Positions 1 through 11,572 of a DNA stretch of 64,000 bases are shown piece after piece (position 1 is the first letter of the stretch; each line of letters opens with the position of its first letter). Location of the stretch: contig NZ_MDDN01000007.1 in NCBI RefSeq assembly GCF_001708185.1, positions 62,001-126,000 on the forward strand. Reading direction: 5' to 3'. Both the position numbers and the translations under genes were made by a program. Source of the DNA: Lysinibacillus xylanilyticus. Its GTDB lineage: Bacteria > Bacillota > Bacilli > Bacillales_A > Planococcaceae. Below the pieces are notes generated by a model that searched no databases, was not told the origin of the DNA, and saw nothing but the letters and a program-made list of their open reading frames with translations.

Positions 1-392
1 TGATCAATGACCGAAAAGATTTCACTCTTTTCTAAATCTTCCACATTATTTCTACTATCATTAAACGAATAACAACCAGTACAGTGCAAATTACATTTAT
101 TTGTAACATGAACATAAGCTATATCTAATTCATGTTTATTTTTTGAAACTTTATAATTAGGATCGATAAAAAAATCATTTTTATCCAAAAAGTCAAATAG
201 TTGTTTTTTATTTTTAGTGTCTAATTCAACTAATTTACCTTTTCGGATATCTGATACTAAATTTCTTCCTTCTTGATCTAACCCAGCAATCACGGTATTC
301 TTTAAATTCCCAATGAAATGAATATCATCTACTGTAAAAATTCGAATATAATCATTAAACGTTACTTTTTTATTTATTAATACCTTATCCAT
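1..392 (-). CDS. Radical SAM peptide maturase, N-terminal part (runs off window)
   Basis: Open frame from an ATG at 392 to the window edge, 130 codons visible, overlapping the end of the upstream gene by 8 bp. Residues 100-107 read CNLHCTGC, the CX3CX2C signature that binds the 4Fe-4S cluster of radical SAM enzymes. The roughly 85 residues before it (…GLDQEGRNLVSDIRKGK…) have the length and pattern of a peptide-recognition (PqqD/RRE-like) N-terminal region, which is inference. Radical SAM enzymes beside a short Cys peptide, an ABC transporter and a CPBP protease occur in sactipeptide loci such as skf of Bacillus subtilis. The most likely job is therefore cross-linking or epimerising the 30-residue peptide encoded at 3176-3268. 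Whether a C-terminal SPASM domain is present cannot be seen. Confidence 0.85.
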   Translation of the reverse strand, partial: MDKVLINKKVTFNDYIRIFTVDDIHFIGNLKNTVIAGLDQEGRNLVSDIRKGKLVELDTKNKKQLFDFLDKNDFFIDPNYKVSKNKHELDIAYVHVTNKCNLHCTGCYSFNDSRNNVEDLEKSEIFSVID

Positions 393-822
393 AATTAACC
401 TTCTTCCCTAGAATGAATTGTTTTATTTTATGTACTACTAATATGCTAAGGAAAGTAATAAACCATAGTGACAACACAGGTTTCGCACCCGTCATACTAA
501 AAGATATTTCCAAGTTTTCGTTATTATAAAAAGACAAAAAATTCGAAATATTATTGATAGACTCTTTTTTTATAATGTGGTTGTTTAACAAATAAAAATA
601 TAAACTACTAATTGCTGCCATAATCCCCGCAATAATTATAGGCTCATTTCCCCTAGGAGTTTCTCTTACCATAAAGAAATATATAATAGCAGGTAAGAAA
701 ATAGAGATCGTTAAAAAGATTAGCCCTAATGGTATTAAATTTGAATTAATAAAATAAAAAATTAAAATCGAATTGATCCCTAATATAATTGGGTAGAAAA
801 TCCATAATTGTAATAATTTCAT
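385..822 (-). CDS. Small hydrophobic membrane protein of the RiPP-like locus
   Basis: 145 residues from the ATG at 822, which has a good ribosome site (GGAGG, 9 nt upstream); a GTG at 828 is the alternative. Four hydrophobic stretches (roughly residues 5-28, 30-52, 62-82 and 115-135) suggest an integral membrane protein. I recognise no family. It lies between the CPBP protease gene (3-bp gap) and the radical SAM gene (8-bp overlap), so it is co-translated with the peptide machinery. Plausible roles are self-immunity or an accessory transporter subunit, both inferred from position only. Confidence 0.7.
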   Translation of the reverse strand: MKLLQLWIFYPIILGINSILIFYFINSNLIPLGLIFLTISIFLPAIIYFFMVRETPRGNEPIIIAGIMAAISSLYFYLLNNHIIKKESINNISNFLSFYNNENLEISFSMTGAKPVLSLWFITFLSILVVHKIKQFILGKKVNYG

Positions 823-824
823 GT

Positions 825-1421
825 TCACTGTCCTCCTATAATTATAATAATAAGTGAGTTATAAACCGTATGAATCAAAATCGGTATCCATATATTGTTA
901 GTTTTGTTGTAAGATATACCCGACACTAATCCTAAGGGAAATCTTATAAAAAGATTTTGCACAAATGATTCATTAAGATGAAATATTAACGCAAATATTA
1001 AACTTACAATTATTAATGTTCTATTTCTAGAAAAAGATTTTTGTAATTCTTTAGTTAGAACACCTCTACAATAGAATTCTTCTGCTATTGAAATAACTAG
1101 TAAATGTACACAATATACTAAAGGCTCTTGCATACTAACGTAAATAAAGAGAACAGGTAAAATACCAAGGTACAATGCCGTTGTTATCAGTAACTGTCTA
1201 TTGTCTATTAAAAAAATGTTAATATATTTTCTTCTAATTAGACATGGGATGATCACTAGACATACTAGTAATGGGAAAGATAGACTCATTAACAACATGA
1301 GCTGATGCTTGGAATTAAACAGTAGTGTGATAATAAAAGTAAGGATTACTGTACTAACTAACACTAGAATTGTCACAAAAATATAAGTGAATATTCGATA
1401 AACTCTGAGTCCCGTTTCCAT
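825..1421 (-). CDS. CPBP-family intramembrane metalloprotease
   Basis: 198 residues with several membrane segments. The CPBP (CAAX protease/bacteriocin processing) motifs are all visible: EEFYCR (EExxxR), FALIFH (FxxxH), and HTVYN (HxxxN) near the C-terminus. Members cleave membrane-associated peptides or confer bacteriocin immunity; SkfC in the sporulation-killing-factor operon is a family precedent. Here the gene sits between the ABC permease (4-bp gap) and a small membrane protein. It is a candidate leader peptidase or immunity protein for the 30-residue peptide. The start at 1421 has a weak ribosome site and probably depends on coupling to the gene before it. Confidence 0.85.
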   Translation of the reverse strand: METGLRVYRIFTYIFVTILVLVSTVILTFIITLLFNSKHQLMLLMSLSFPLLVCLVIIPCLIRRKYINIFLIDNRQLLITTALYLGILPVLFIYVSMQEPLVYCVHLLVISIAEEFYCRGVLTKELQKSFSRNRTLIIVSLIFALIFHLNESFVQNLFIRFPLGLVSGISYNKTNNIWIPILIHTVYNSLIIIIIGGQ

Positions 1422-1425
1422 ATTC

Positions 1426-2187
1426 TTAAAACTCTATCTGCCTAAAGTTTTTCCATCCTTTTCTAACAATAAAAATAAACAACATTAAATTAATACATAT
1501 TTGAATGAATATAATATAGTAATTTGATCCGATATCAAGATCACTCAATGCTAGATAACCTGGAGAAATATATTTAACATAAGGAATATAATTTGCAAAC
1601 GAAGTAATAGTTAAAAACAGTAATCCACATACTATAGATATAACTAAATTAAATCTTGTCGAACAGAGCATAACAATGTAGCAAAGTAATAACAGAAAAA
1701 TTTGAACGCCAAATAAATTAACAACTTTATTCAATGTGTCCATATTAAGTGTAAAAGGTATAAAATACTTCGTATCATAAATAAAAAGGTAAAAGGCAAC
1801 AATAGAAGCTATAATATTTGTGATAAAAAATAAAAATAATAAGTACGTAATAGCTAAAAATTTACCACTTAATATGCGCTCCCTCTTTGCCACTCTAGTG
1901 ATAGCTAACATCATCTGACCTTCATATATTTCATTTGCTATTAAATTTGTTGAAATGAAAAATAATATAAACATAGGGATTCCTAATATAAAAATAATTG
2001 TATATATACTTGTAATATAATTTATTATTGAAAATCCATCTACAGTAACACTAACAAAGCTCCAGTTAAATTTCATCGCCATAGCATAAAAAAATGACGG
2101 TATTATGCTTATGAGAAATAAAATCTTAACCGTTTTCTTTTTCTTAAGTTTATAAAGTTCCACTCTCATCAAAGCTATACTATCCAT
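1426..2187 (-). CDS. ABC-2 type transporter permease
   Basis: 253 residues with about six hydrophobic segments and the usual layout of an ABC-2 permease: a cytoplasmic N-terminus (MDSIALMRVELYKLKKKK) before the first membrane helix, and a charged tail. It starts 8 bp inside the end of the ATPase gene, so the two are translationally coupled and form one exporter. Context points to export of, or immunity to, the locus peptide. Family assignment rests on hydropathy and pairing with the ATPase. Confidence 0.8.
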   Translation of the reverse strand: MDSIALMRVELYKLKKKKTVKILFLISIIPSFFYAMAMKFNWSFVSVTVDGFSIINYITSIYTIIFILGIPMFILFFISTNLIANEIYEGQMMLAITRVAKRERILSGKFLAITYLLFLFFITNIIASIVAFYLFIYDTKYFIPFTLNMDTLNKVVNLFGVQIFLLLLCYIVMLCSTRFNLVISIVCGLLFLTITSFANYIPYVKYISPGYLALSDLDIGSNYYIIFIQICINLMLFIFIVRKGWKNFRQIEF

Positions 2188-3082
2188 TGGTCAATTCATC
2201 CTTTTCAAATAATTCATTTATCGAATTTATTTCTAAATCTATACTTTGAATTTCAATGCCCAATTCTAAAAAATCATAAAATAAGTCATTGTATGAATAA
2301 CTATTTGATTGATGGAGAATGATCTGGTTGTTAATAATTGAAATATCTTCTTGATATTTTTTAATTAGAAACGCTAAATTATCCTTATTAGTTGAATAAA
2401 ACGAAAATTTAATTTCCTTGGTTTTATATCCCTCATATTCCATAATCTTTCCGTTTTCCAAATAAAGATATCTAGTACATAAATTTTCGATTTCAGACAA
2501 TTGATGGCTTGACATAAGAACAGCTAACTTTTTATCTTTAGTAAGTTTGGAGAGATATTCTTTAAATGTCTTTATTCCAATTGGATCTAACCCTACAAAT
2601 GGTTCATCTAAAATCAACAGTTTGGGTTCACCTATAAGGGCCAAAGCTAATCTAAGCCTCTGTTTCATTCCGAATGAATATTCAGAAACTCTTTTCGAGT
2701 TATTTTCCAATCCAACGAACGACAAAACTTCATCAATTTTTTGTGACATTTGCTGATCGTTATTCCTACCACTATATAGCCATTGAATTGTAATGTTATC
2801 AGCTGCATTTAAATCTTCATAAAATTTATAATCAATAAGATAACCTAATGAGTCCATAAGTTTTGAGTTATTAATATATTTTTCATCCCCTAAATAACTT
2901 ACAGTACCCGTATTTAAATTAACTAACCCCAGTATTCCTTTCATTAACGTTGTTTTACCTGCCCCATTTCTTCCAACTAATCCAACAATTTCACCTTCCT
3001 TTATGTTAAAAGAGTTATTATTTAATACTTTGTTATTATTAAATATTTTAGAAACACCCTGCACAGATAAAATATTTTTCAC
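2180..3082 (-). CDS. ABC transporter ATP-binding protein
   Basis: 300 residues starting at GTG 3082 behind an AGGTGAT ribosome site. Walker A is GRNGAGKTT (about residues 37-45), the signature is YSFGMKQRLRLALAL, and Walker B with its Glu is LLILDEPFVGLD. The last 80 residues form the extra C-terminal region typical of bacitracin/lantibiotic-type exporter ATPases. It is the first full-length gene after the small peptide gene and overlaps its permease. A compound hairpin (3118-3160) lies between the peptide and this gene and could lower transporter expression relative to the peptide. Confidence 0.93.
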   Translation of the reverse strand: MKNILSVQGVSKIFNNNKVLNNNSFNIKEGEIVGLVGRNGAGKTTLMKGILGLVNLNTGTVSYLGDEKYINNSKLMDSLGYLIDYKFYEDLNAADNITIQWLYSGRNNDQQMSQKIDEVLSFVGLENNSKRVSEYSFGMKQRLRLALALIGEPKLLILDEPFVGLDPIGIKTFKEYLSKLTKDKKLAVLMSSHQLSEIENLCTRYLYLENGKIMEYEGYKTKEIKFSFYSTNKDNLAFLIKKYQEDISIINNQIILHQSNSYSYNDLFYDFLELGIEIQSIDLEINSINELFEKDELTNG

Positions 3083-3117
3083 AATGTATCACCTCTACTC
3101 CTTTAATATCCTTAAAT

Positions 3118-3160
3118 GAAAGGTGCAACTTAACAGACGTTAAAGATGTTCGCACCTTTC
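3118..3160 (-). terminator. Compound hairpin between peptide gene and ABC gene (attenuator)
   Basis: Perfect 9-bp arms GAAAGGTGC/GCACCTTTC (3118-3126 and 3152-3160) enclose a second stem (TTAAC/GTTAA). It begins 16 nt after the peptide stop codon. No long U-run follows on the minus strand, so it fits a partial terminator or an mRNA-stabilising hairpin, of the kind common after bacteriocin precursor genes. Confidence 0.6.
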
Positions 3161-3175
3161 TTTTAAGCTATTAAG

Positions 3176-3268
3176 CTATAAACCCTTCTTGCCGTAACTT
3201 ATACAAACAAATACAGCTCCCACGCTAATACATCCTGAACCAAATCTACTTTTAGAATTAAATAACAT
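3176..3268 (-). CDS. 30-residue Cys-containing peptide, candidate RiPP precursor
   Basis: ATG at 3268 sits 8 nt after a near-perfect ribosome site (GAGAGGAGGAAAGAAAG). The frame runs 30 codons to TAG at 3176. The peptide begins MLFNSKSRFGS and then reads GCISVGAVFVCISYG, followed by KKGL. It has two Cys (13 and 22) inside a repeated CIS(V/Y)G motif nine residues apart, a basic N-terminal part and a hydrophobic core. It has its own promoter region, follows a terminated regulator operon, and precedes ABC, CPBP and radical SAM genes. That is the position and size expected of a ribosomally made, post-translationally modified peptide. A leader cut after GSG12 or GS11 is possible but unproven. It was read directly from the DNA and is shorter than usual gene-finder cut-offs. 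Confidence 0.75.
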   Translation of the reverse strand: MLFNSKSRFGSGCISVGAVFVCISYGKKGL

Positions 3269-3310
3269 CTTTCTTTCCTCCTCTCTTCAATACATTTGTA
3301 CTTCTTTTGA

Positions 3311-3339
3311 AGTATACACATATAATTTATCGTGCTTTT
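3311..3339 (-). promoter_or_regulatory. Candidate promoter of the peptide operon
   Basis: Reading the minus strand, TATACT (3311-3316) is a good -10 box about 43 nt before the peptide ATG. The -35 position (about 3334-3339) reads AAAAGC and does not match TTGACA. A good -10 with a poor -35 is what an activator-dependent promoter looks like, and a response-regulator gene lies just upstream. Confidence 0.4.
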
Positions 3340-3373
3340 AAGGAGTTCTTTACCTACATGTAGTAACATGCAT

Positions 3374-3396
3374 GGATGTTGTAGTAAATAACATCC
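3374..3396. promoter_or_regulatory. Inverted repeat upstream of peptide promoter, possible LytTR site
   Basis: GGATGT-N11-ACATCC, centred about 70 bp upstream of the predicted -10 of the peptide promoter and just after the terminator of the regulator operon. LytTR-domain regulators usually bind repeated short sites at this distance. Assignment to the adjacent response regulator is inference. Confidence 0.35.
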
Positions 3397-3404
3397 TGTG
3401 GTCA

Positions 3405-3457
3405 TAAAAAATGTCTAAATGCCGTTGAAGATATGGGTCTTCAGGGCATTTAGACAT
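3405..3457 (-). terminator. Terminator of the kinase/response-regulator operon
   Basis: Perfect 13-bp arms (ATGTCTAAATGCC and its complement, 3411-3423 and 3445-3457) followed on the minus strand by a T-run. It starts 11 bp after the kinase stop. The loop holds a second small palindrome (TGAAGA…TCTTCA). It separates the regulator pair from the peptide operon. Confidence 0.9.
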
Positions 3458-3467
3458 TACATTATTC

Positions 3468-4763
3468 CTATTCCATATTTAGAAGGATAACAACCTTAAA
3501 TACTTGATTGGACTGATCAAAAGTTACCGTTCCATTTAATTTCTCAACAAACATTTTAATAATATTGATACCATTTCCTCTAGCATTTAAAGCGTTTTTT
3601 TCACTAGAATAAAATAACTCCTTTATTTTTTTCGTAGGATTCATTACTCTAATGATGAGATTGTTATTATAGTATCTCATTTCAATTTCAATCCAGCGCT
3701 CTGTCTGATTTTTTAATGTTACTACTTCTTCTAAAGCATTATCTAAAACATTCCCTAATATTAAAGATAATTCGAGTTCCTTACCTTCAAGAGGCATATC
3801 ATAAGGGATTACAATGTTCTTTATAATAGAAACGCCTCTTTTTTTTGCCTCTTCAATCTTTTCACTACAAATAGCATCAATTACGATATGCCCCGTTATA
3901 GACTCATTAGACATAGCGTGACTTTCAATGATTGTATTAATATAGTTTTCTGCCTTCGTAGTTGATTTACTCATAATGAAACCCCTAATTGTGACTAGAA
4001 TATTTTTAATATCATGGCGTAAATAGTGTATCTTTTTTTGATTTTGAAATCTCTTTTCATACTCCAAAATTTGTTTTTCTATTAGTTGTGTTTTCAATTT
4101 ATTATTTGTGAATTCAAGAAGTTTCTGGTATAAAAATAAAATGGCTATGTTCATTACTAATAAACATACAACCATGATTACAAATTGAATATTCATATAT
4201 TCGTTAATGCTTGCGATATCTTTATCCTTTTTATACAAATTTACTAAGAGTATAGCTAATGAACACATGGATATAACTGTTAAAGTGAGCCATTCTCTAG
4301 AAGTTAAAGTAATATAGCTATCATTTTTAAATACATATAGTCTTTTTACAATTAAAAGGGTAATGGTTATAACAAATAACATTTGCACACTATAAATAAT
4401 AAATGGTTCTACAAAATTGCTAACGAATCCAAATAAAAATGTAATTAAAAGCTCCGTACAAAGAACAAAAACCGTATAGTATATAGATACAAAAATTTTC
4501 TGAGGATAATCTCCATAAAAACCTTTTACAGAAACGATAAAATACATTAAAACTGAGAAAATAATAATTCCAATACTACTTAAATAGCTTCCTACTAAAG
4601 ATTTTAAGAGCAAAGTGCCAAAGATGATAAAGAACATTTTTATTAAAGTTATTTTTCTCTGAAAAAAAATACATAAAAAAATGTAGAGTGAATAACCTTG
4701 AAGTAAACTAATAAAGATATAAAAAAGAATTAATAGCAAAATTTGAAATAAGTTAAATTCCAT
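3468..4763 (-). CDS. AgrC-like membrane sensor histidine kinase (GHKL)
   Basis: 431 residues from the ATG at 4763, which has GGTGA just upstream; an ATG at 4775 overlapping the previous stop is the alternative. The first 200 residues hold about six membrane helices. A cytoplasmic coiled stretch leads to the H-box RHDIKNILVTIRGF, then the N-box GNVLDNALEE and the G-box GNGINIIKMFVEKLNG. This is the layout of AgrC/ComD-type kinases that sense secreted peptides. The overlap with the LytTR regulator gene and the neighbouring peptide gene suggest it senses a peptide, perhaps the one at 3176-3268. The ligand is not shown by the sequence. Confidence 0.88.
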   Translation of the reverse strand: MEFNLFQILLLILFYIFISLLQGYSLYIFLCIFFQRKITLIKMFFIIFGTLLLKSLVGSYLSSIGIIIFSVLMYFIVSVKGFYGDYPQKIFVSIYYTVFVLCTELLITFLFGFVSNFVEPFIIYSVQMLFVITITLLIVKRLYVFKNDSYITLTSREWLTLTVISMCSLAILLVNLYKKDKDIASINEYMNIQFVIMVVCLLVMNIAILFLYQKLLEFTNNKLKTQLIEKQILEYEKRFQNQKKIHYLRHDIKNILVTIRGFIMSKSTTKAENYINTIIESHAMSNESITGHIVIDAICSEKIEEAKKRGVSIIKNIVIPYDMPLEGKELELSLILGNVLDNALEEVVTLKNQTERWIEIEMRYYNNNLIIRVMNPTKKIKELFYSSEKNALNARGNGINIIKMFVEKLNGTVTFDQSNQVFKVVILLNME

Positions 4764-4774
4764 AGTGTTCACCA

Positions 4775-5503
4775 TTATATTAATCTTAATTCAATAAAAT
4801 TGTGATATTGAAGCTTAAATTCCTGCCGTCTACCTCTACTTATCGGAATCTCATCCTCGTTATTCATAATGATTTGAACATTATTTATTGATCGAATATT
4901 GTCCATATTAACTACATAACCTGTATGCACTCTCGCAAAAAAATATGGTTTTAAATGTTTTTCTAAATCTCCAAGTTTACCATAAGTTTTATATTCGTTT
5001 TCTGATGTTATTATATTTAGTTTTCTCCCGTTCTCTACGGTTATGTAGATAATATCTTTTATACGAAGCTGATAAGTAATATTCTTTAATGAAAAAGTAA
5101 TCAAATTATTATTATTTACAATAAAATGAAAAGCTTGAAAAATTGATTTTCTAAACTCTTCAAATTTTATTGGTTTGAGGATGTATCTAAATGGTTGTAC
5201 TTCAAAGCTTTCTCTCATATACCTGTCATAGCTGGTTACATAAATGATTAATACATCCGAATCAATATCTCTTATTTTTCGGGCGATTCTTATACCGTTT
5301 TCTTCAGGCATTTCTATATCCAAGAAAATGATATTGTATTTCTCTAGACCCTTCTGGAAATTTTCTAAAAAGTTATGTGGATTATGATAAACATCAATTT
5401 CAATAGTGGCTTCTTTTATTTGATTAAAGACCTTGTTAATATTCTCTTCTAAAATTACTGTATCTTTAATATTATCATCACATATTGAAATATAAATTTT
5501 CAT
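4775..5503 (-). CDS. LytTR-family response regulator (AgrA-like)
   Basis: 242 residues from the ATG at 5503, directly behind GGAGGAG; a more upstream ATG at 5521 has no ribosome site. The receiver domain (1-120) shows the acidic pair CDDN, the phosphoacceptor in FLDIEMPEENG, TSYDR and the Lys in ILKPIKF. A LytTR DNA-binding domain fills the C-terminus (ITYQLRIKDIIYITVENGRK…). It is first in a two-gene operon with the kinase. Its likely target is the peptide promoter region at 3311-3396. Confidence 0.93.
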   Translation of the reverse strand: MKIYISICDDNIKDTVILEENINKVFNQIKEATIEIDVYHNPHNFLENFQKGLEKYNIIFLDIEMPEENGIRIARKIRDIDSDVLIIYVTSYDRYMRESFEVQPFRYILKPIKFEEFRKSIFQAFHFIVNNNNLITFSLKNITYQLRIKDIIYITVENGRKLNIITSENEYKTYGKLGDLEKHLKPYFFARVHTGYVVNMDNIRSINNVQIIMNNEDEIPISRGRRQEFKLQYHNFIELRLI

Positions 5504-5724
5504 ATTCTCCTCCATCCACACCCTTTAAATGATATATCAATGATCACGCCATTTTTTGAGTGTCTGAAAATTTTCTAAGAAATCGACCCTTCCAATGACA
5601 AAAAAGATTTTAAATAGACAACAAAACTTGCTAAACCATTGTTTTTCCCTTCCTATCATGTCTAATCGTAAAGAAACCAACTAAATAATATACCATAATC
5701 ACTTAAATATAGTAGATTGTATCT

Positions 5725-5752
5725 ATCATACTATATATTTATAATTTCACAA
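5725..5752 (-). promoter_or_regulatory. Candidate promoter of the regulator operon
   Basis: On the minus strand TTGTGA (5747-5752), a 16-nt spacer and TATGAT (5725-5730). This would give a leader of about 220 nt before the response-regulator gene. Confidence 0.4.
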
Positions 5753-6092
5753 ATTTACGAAAAAGAGCGTTCAAACTTATAAAAAGTTGCCATAAATATT
5801 GATATGGCGGTATTTCTAGCAAACTTCTATTCGAAGTTTATCAACTTTTGTCAAAATATATGAAAAGATTGATAAATGGAAATTAAAGGTTTATCTACTC
5901 ATAAATACAAACATCGATAAGTGCTTTGTATAACAAGCGTGCTTTCTTCAGATTGTATATTACGTCCTGTCACTTTAGATTTATTTCGATTCTTTTGTTT
6001 ATTTTTATTAAAATAGTGGATCAATAAATAGTCACTGGAGAAACAAGTAAGGTTCACGGTTATTTTGATATATTAGCCACAAAACATTCCAT
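5753..6092. other. AT-rich intergenic stretch, no gene seen
   Basis: No open frame with a ribosome site, no RNA gene and no clear repeat were recognised between the regulator-operon promoter and the sufB terminator. Confidence 0.6.
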
Positions 6093-6124
6093 AAAAAAAC
6101 CCCGCCACAAATTGCTGTGACGGG
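6093..6124 (-). terminator. suf operon terminator
   Basis: Stem CCCGTCACA/TGTGGCGGG (one G-T pair) followed by seven T on the minus strand, 12 bp after the sufB stop codon. Confidence 0.92.
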
Positions 6125-6135
6125 ATTTTGAAGTT

Positions 6136-7533
6136 TTATCCGATTGAACCTTCCATCTCAAACTTGATCAGACGGTTCATTTCTACTGCGTATTCCATTG
6201 GTAATTCTTTTGTGAATGGTTCAATGAAGCCCATTACGATCATTTCTGTCGCTTCTTCTTCAGAAATACCACGAGACATTAAGTAGAATAATTGTTCCTC
6301 TGATACTTTTGAAACTTTCGCTTCATGCTCTAAAGAAACATTATCATTTAAGATTTCGTTGTAAGGAATTGTATCTGAAGTAGATTGGTTATCCATGATT
6401 AACGTGTCACATTCAATGTTCGCACGTGCACCACTTGCTTTAGGACCGAAACGAACTTGACCCATATATGTTACTTTACCACCTTGTTTTGCAATCGATT
6501 TCGATACGATTGTTGAAGATGTGTTTGGTGCCATATGAATCATTTTCGCACCCGCATGTTGGTGTTGCCCTTTACCTGCTAGCGCGATTGATAATGTCAT
6601 ACCACGAGCGCCTTCACCTTTAAGGATACAAGCTGGATATTTCATTGTTAACTTAGAACCGATGTTACCATCGATCCATTCCATCGTACCGTTTTCTTCA
6701 ACAACTGTACGCTTTGTTACTAGGTTGTAAACGTTGTTCGCCCAGTTTTGAATCGTTGTATAACGGCAGTATGCGTCTTTACGTACAACAATTTCTACTA
6801 CTGCTGAGTGTAAAGAGTTTGTTGTGTAAACAGGAGCTGTACAACCTTCAACGTAGTGTACGTGAGCACCTTCGTCTACGATAATTAGCGTACGTTCGAA
6901 TTGACCCATGTTTTCAGAGTTAATACGGAAGTAAGCTTGTAACGGTGTTTCCACTTTTACACCTGGTGGTACATAGATGAATGATCCACCTGACCAAACA
7001 GCTGAGTTTAATGCAGCGAATTTGTTGTCAGTGTAAGGAATCACTTTACCCCAGTACTGTTTGAAAATATCTTCGTTTTCACGTAAAGCTGAGTCTGTAT
7101 CTTTGAACACAATACCAAGGTCTTCAAGATCTTGTTTCATGTTGTGATACACTACCTCAGATTCGTACTGAGCAGATACACCAGCAAGATATTTTTGTTC
7201 TGCTTCTGGAATACCTAATTTATCGAAAGTAGCTTTGATTTCATCAGGTACTTCATCCCAAGATTTTTGTGTAGCTTCTGATGGTTTTACGTAGTACGTA
7301 ATTTCATCAAAATCTAAGTCTCCTAGGTCGCCACCCCATTGCGGCATTGGTTTTGTATAGAAAGTTTCAAGTGCTTTTAAGCGGTACTCAAGCATCCACT
7401 CAGGCTCTTGTTTCATAGTTGAAATTTCACGGACGATTTCTTCAGTTAAACCACGTTTTGAACGGAAAATTGATACGTCCTTGTCATGGAAACCGTATTT
7501 GTAATCGCCAATATCAGGCATTTTTTTAGCCAT
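6136..7533 (-). CDS. sufB: Fe-S cluster assembly scaffold protein SufB
   Basis: 465 residues from the ATG at 7533, behind GGAGGAGAAACA (an in-frame ATG at 7551 lies upstream of that site). The protein is the SufB subunit of the SufBCD scaffold that assembles Fe-S clusters in the cytosol. Recognisable sequences include [36 protein letters not shown] and the C-terminal [21 protein letters not shown], shared with SufD. Last gene of sufC-sufD-sufS-sufU-sufB, the standard Bacillus order. It is separated from sufU by 115 bp, and a terminator follows. Length is normal for the family. Confidence 0.98.
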   Translation of the reverse strand: MAKKMPDIGDYKYGFHDKDVSIFRSKRGLTEEIVREISTMKQEPEWMLEYRLKALETFYTKPMPQWGGDLGDLDFDEITYYVKPSEATQKSWDEVPDEIKATFDKLGIPEAEQKYLAGVSAQYESEVVYHNMKQDLEDLGIVFKDTDSALRENEDIFKQYWGKVIPYTDNKFAALNSAVWSGGSFIYVPPGVKVETPLQAYFRINSENMGQFERTLIIVDEGAHVHYVEGCTAPVYTTNSLHSAVVEIVVRKDAYCRYTTIQNWANNVYNLVTKRTVVEENGTMEWIDGNIGSKLTMKYPACILKGEGARGMTLSIALAGKGQHQHAGAKMIHMAPNTSSTIVSKSIAKQGGKVTYMGQVRFGPKASGARANIECDTLIMDNQSTSDTIPYNEILNDNVSLEHEAKVSKVSEEQLFYLMSRGISEEEATEMIVMGFIEPFTKELPMEYAVEMNRLIKFEMEGSIG

Positions 7534-7648
7534 TGTTTCTCCTCCGTTCATGAATTATTGTTATTTATCTAGTCTAAAACGAAACCCCTCGTCCTGAATG
7601 AAAACATGTATTATTGCTTTTATTCAAGTGTTTATTGGGATAAAATTA

Positions 7649-10600
<2,952 letters not shown>

Positions 10601-10618
10601 GCTAGTTCGTCCTCCCTC

Positions 10619-11398
10619 TTATGCTTCTTGTTCTTCTGTTTCTTCTTCGATACCTAATTCTTTTTTAATCCAGTCATAGCCTTCTGCTTCTAAACGTTGT
10701 GCTAATTCTTCGCCACCAGATTTAACAACACGACCTTGCATCATTACGTGTACATGGTCCGGTGTAATGTAGTTAAGTAGGCGTTGGTAGTGAGTGATCA
10801 TTAAGCAACCGAAGCCTTCTCCACGCATTGCATTGATACCTTTTGATACAACTTTAAGTGCGTCAATATCAAGACCAGAGTCAATTTCATCTAAAATCGC
10901 GAAAGTTGGTTTAATCATCATTAATTGAAGAATTTCGTTACGTTTTTTCTCACCGCCAGAGAAACCTTCGTTTAAATAACGTTGTGCCATATCTTCATTC
11001 ATTTCAAGGAATTCCATGTTTTTATCTAATTCACGGATAAATTTCATTAGTGAAATTTCATCGCCTTCTTCACGACGTGCATTAATAGCTGAACGTAAGA
11101 AATCAGCATTTGTTACACCAGCGATTTCAGAAGGATATTGCATTGCTAGGAATAGACCTGCCTGAGCACGCTCGTCTACTTCCATTTCAAGTACGTTTTC
11201 GCCATCAAGTTCAACTGTACCAGAAGTTACTTCATATTTAGGGTGACCCATGATTGCAGAAGCTAGTGTAGATTTACCCGTTCCGTTTGGTCCCATAATT
11301 GCGTGAATTTCATTTGTATTGATAGTAAGGTTTACGCCTTTTAATATCTCTTTCCCGTCGATTTCAACGTGAAGATCTTTAATAACTAAAGTTGACAT
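10619..11398 (-). CDS. sufC: Fe-S cluster assembly ATPase SufC
   Basis: 259 residues. ABC-type ATPase without membrane partner: Walker A GPNGTGKST, signature FSGGEKKRNEI and Walker B FAILDEIDSGLD. It powers the SufBCD scaffold. First gene of the operon; ATG at 11398 lies behind GGAGGTATTTTC. The C-terminus is rich in Glu. Confidence 0.98.
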   Translation of the reverse strand: MSTLVIKDLHVEIDGKEILKGVNLTINTNEIHAIMGPNGTGKSTLASAIMGHPKYEVTSGTVELDGENVLEMEVDERAQAGLFLAMQYPSEIAGVTNADFLRSAINARREEGDEISLMKFIRELDKNMEFLEMNEDMAQRYLNEGFSGGEKKRNEILQLMMIKPTFAILDEIDSGLDIDALKVVSKGINAMRGEGFGCLMITHYQRLLNYITPDHVHVMMQGRVVKSGGEELAQRLEAEGYDWIKKELGIEEETEEQEA

Positions 11399-11424
11399 GA
11401 AAATACCTCCATAGTGTGTTCAGT

Positions 11425-11462
11425 GAATGGTGAACCATTCCTTAATTATCATCATTCTAATC
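11425..11462 (-). promoter_or_regulatory. suf operon control region: palindrome and Fur-like hexamers
   Basis: GAATGGT-GA-ACCATTC (11425-11440) is a perfect 7-bp inverted repeat between the ribosome site and the likely promoter. Just upstream, 11445-11462 read on the minus strand gives GATTAG-AATGAT-GATAAT, three GATAAT-like hexamers as in Fur boxes, overlapping a possible -10 (GATAAT, with TTTTCA 17 nt upstream). Iron control is inference. Confidence 0.35.
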
Positions 11463-11572
11463 TTAACTGAAAATCGTTCTCTATGCAAACCATTTCAATC
11501 ACTTTCATTCTCTTCTGATATAATCCTTAAAAACAAAGACTTTGTAAGCATTTTCAGATTATTGCCAATCAT

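Noticed and set aside
3199-3405. 68-codon frame on the minus strand overlapping the peptide promoter
   Set aside because: It has no ribosome site and crosses the promoter and the true 30-codon gene in another frame, which has an excellent ribosome site.
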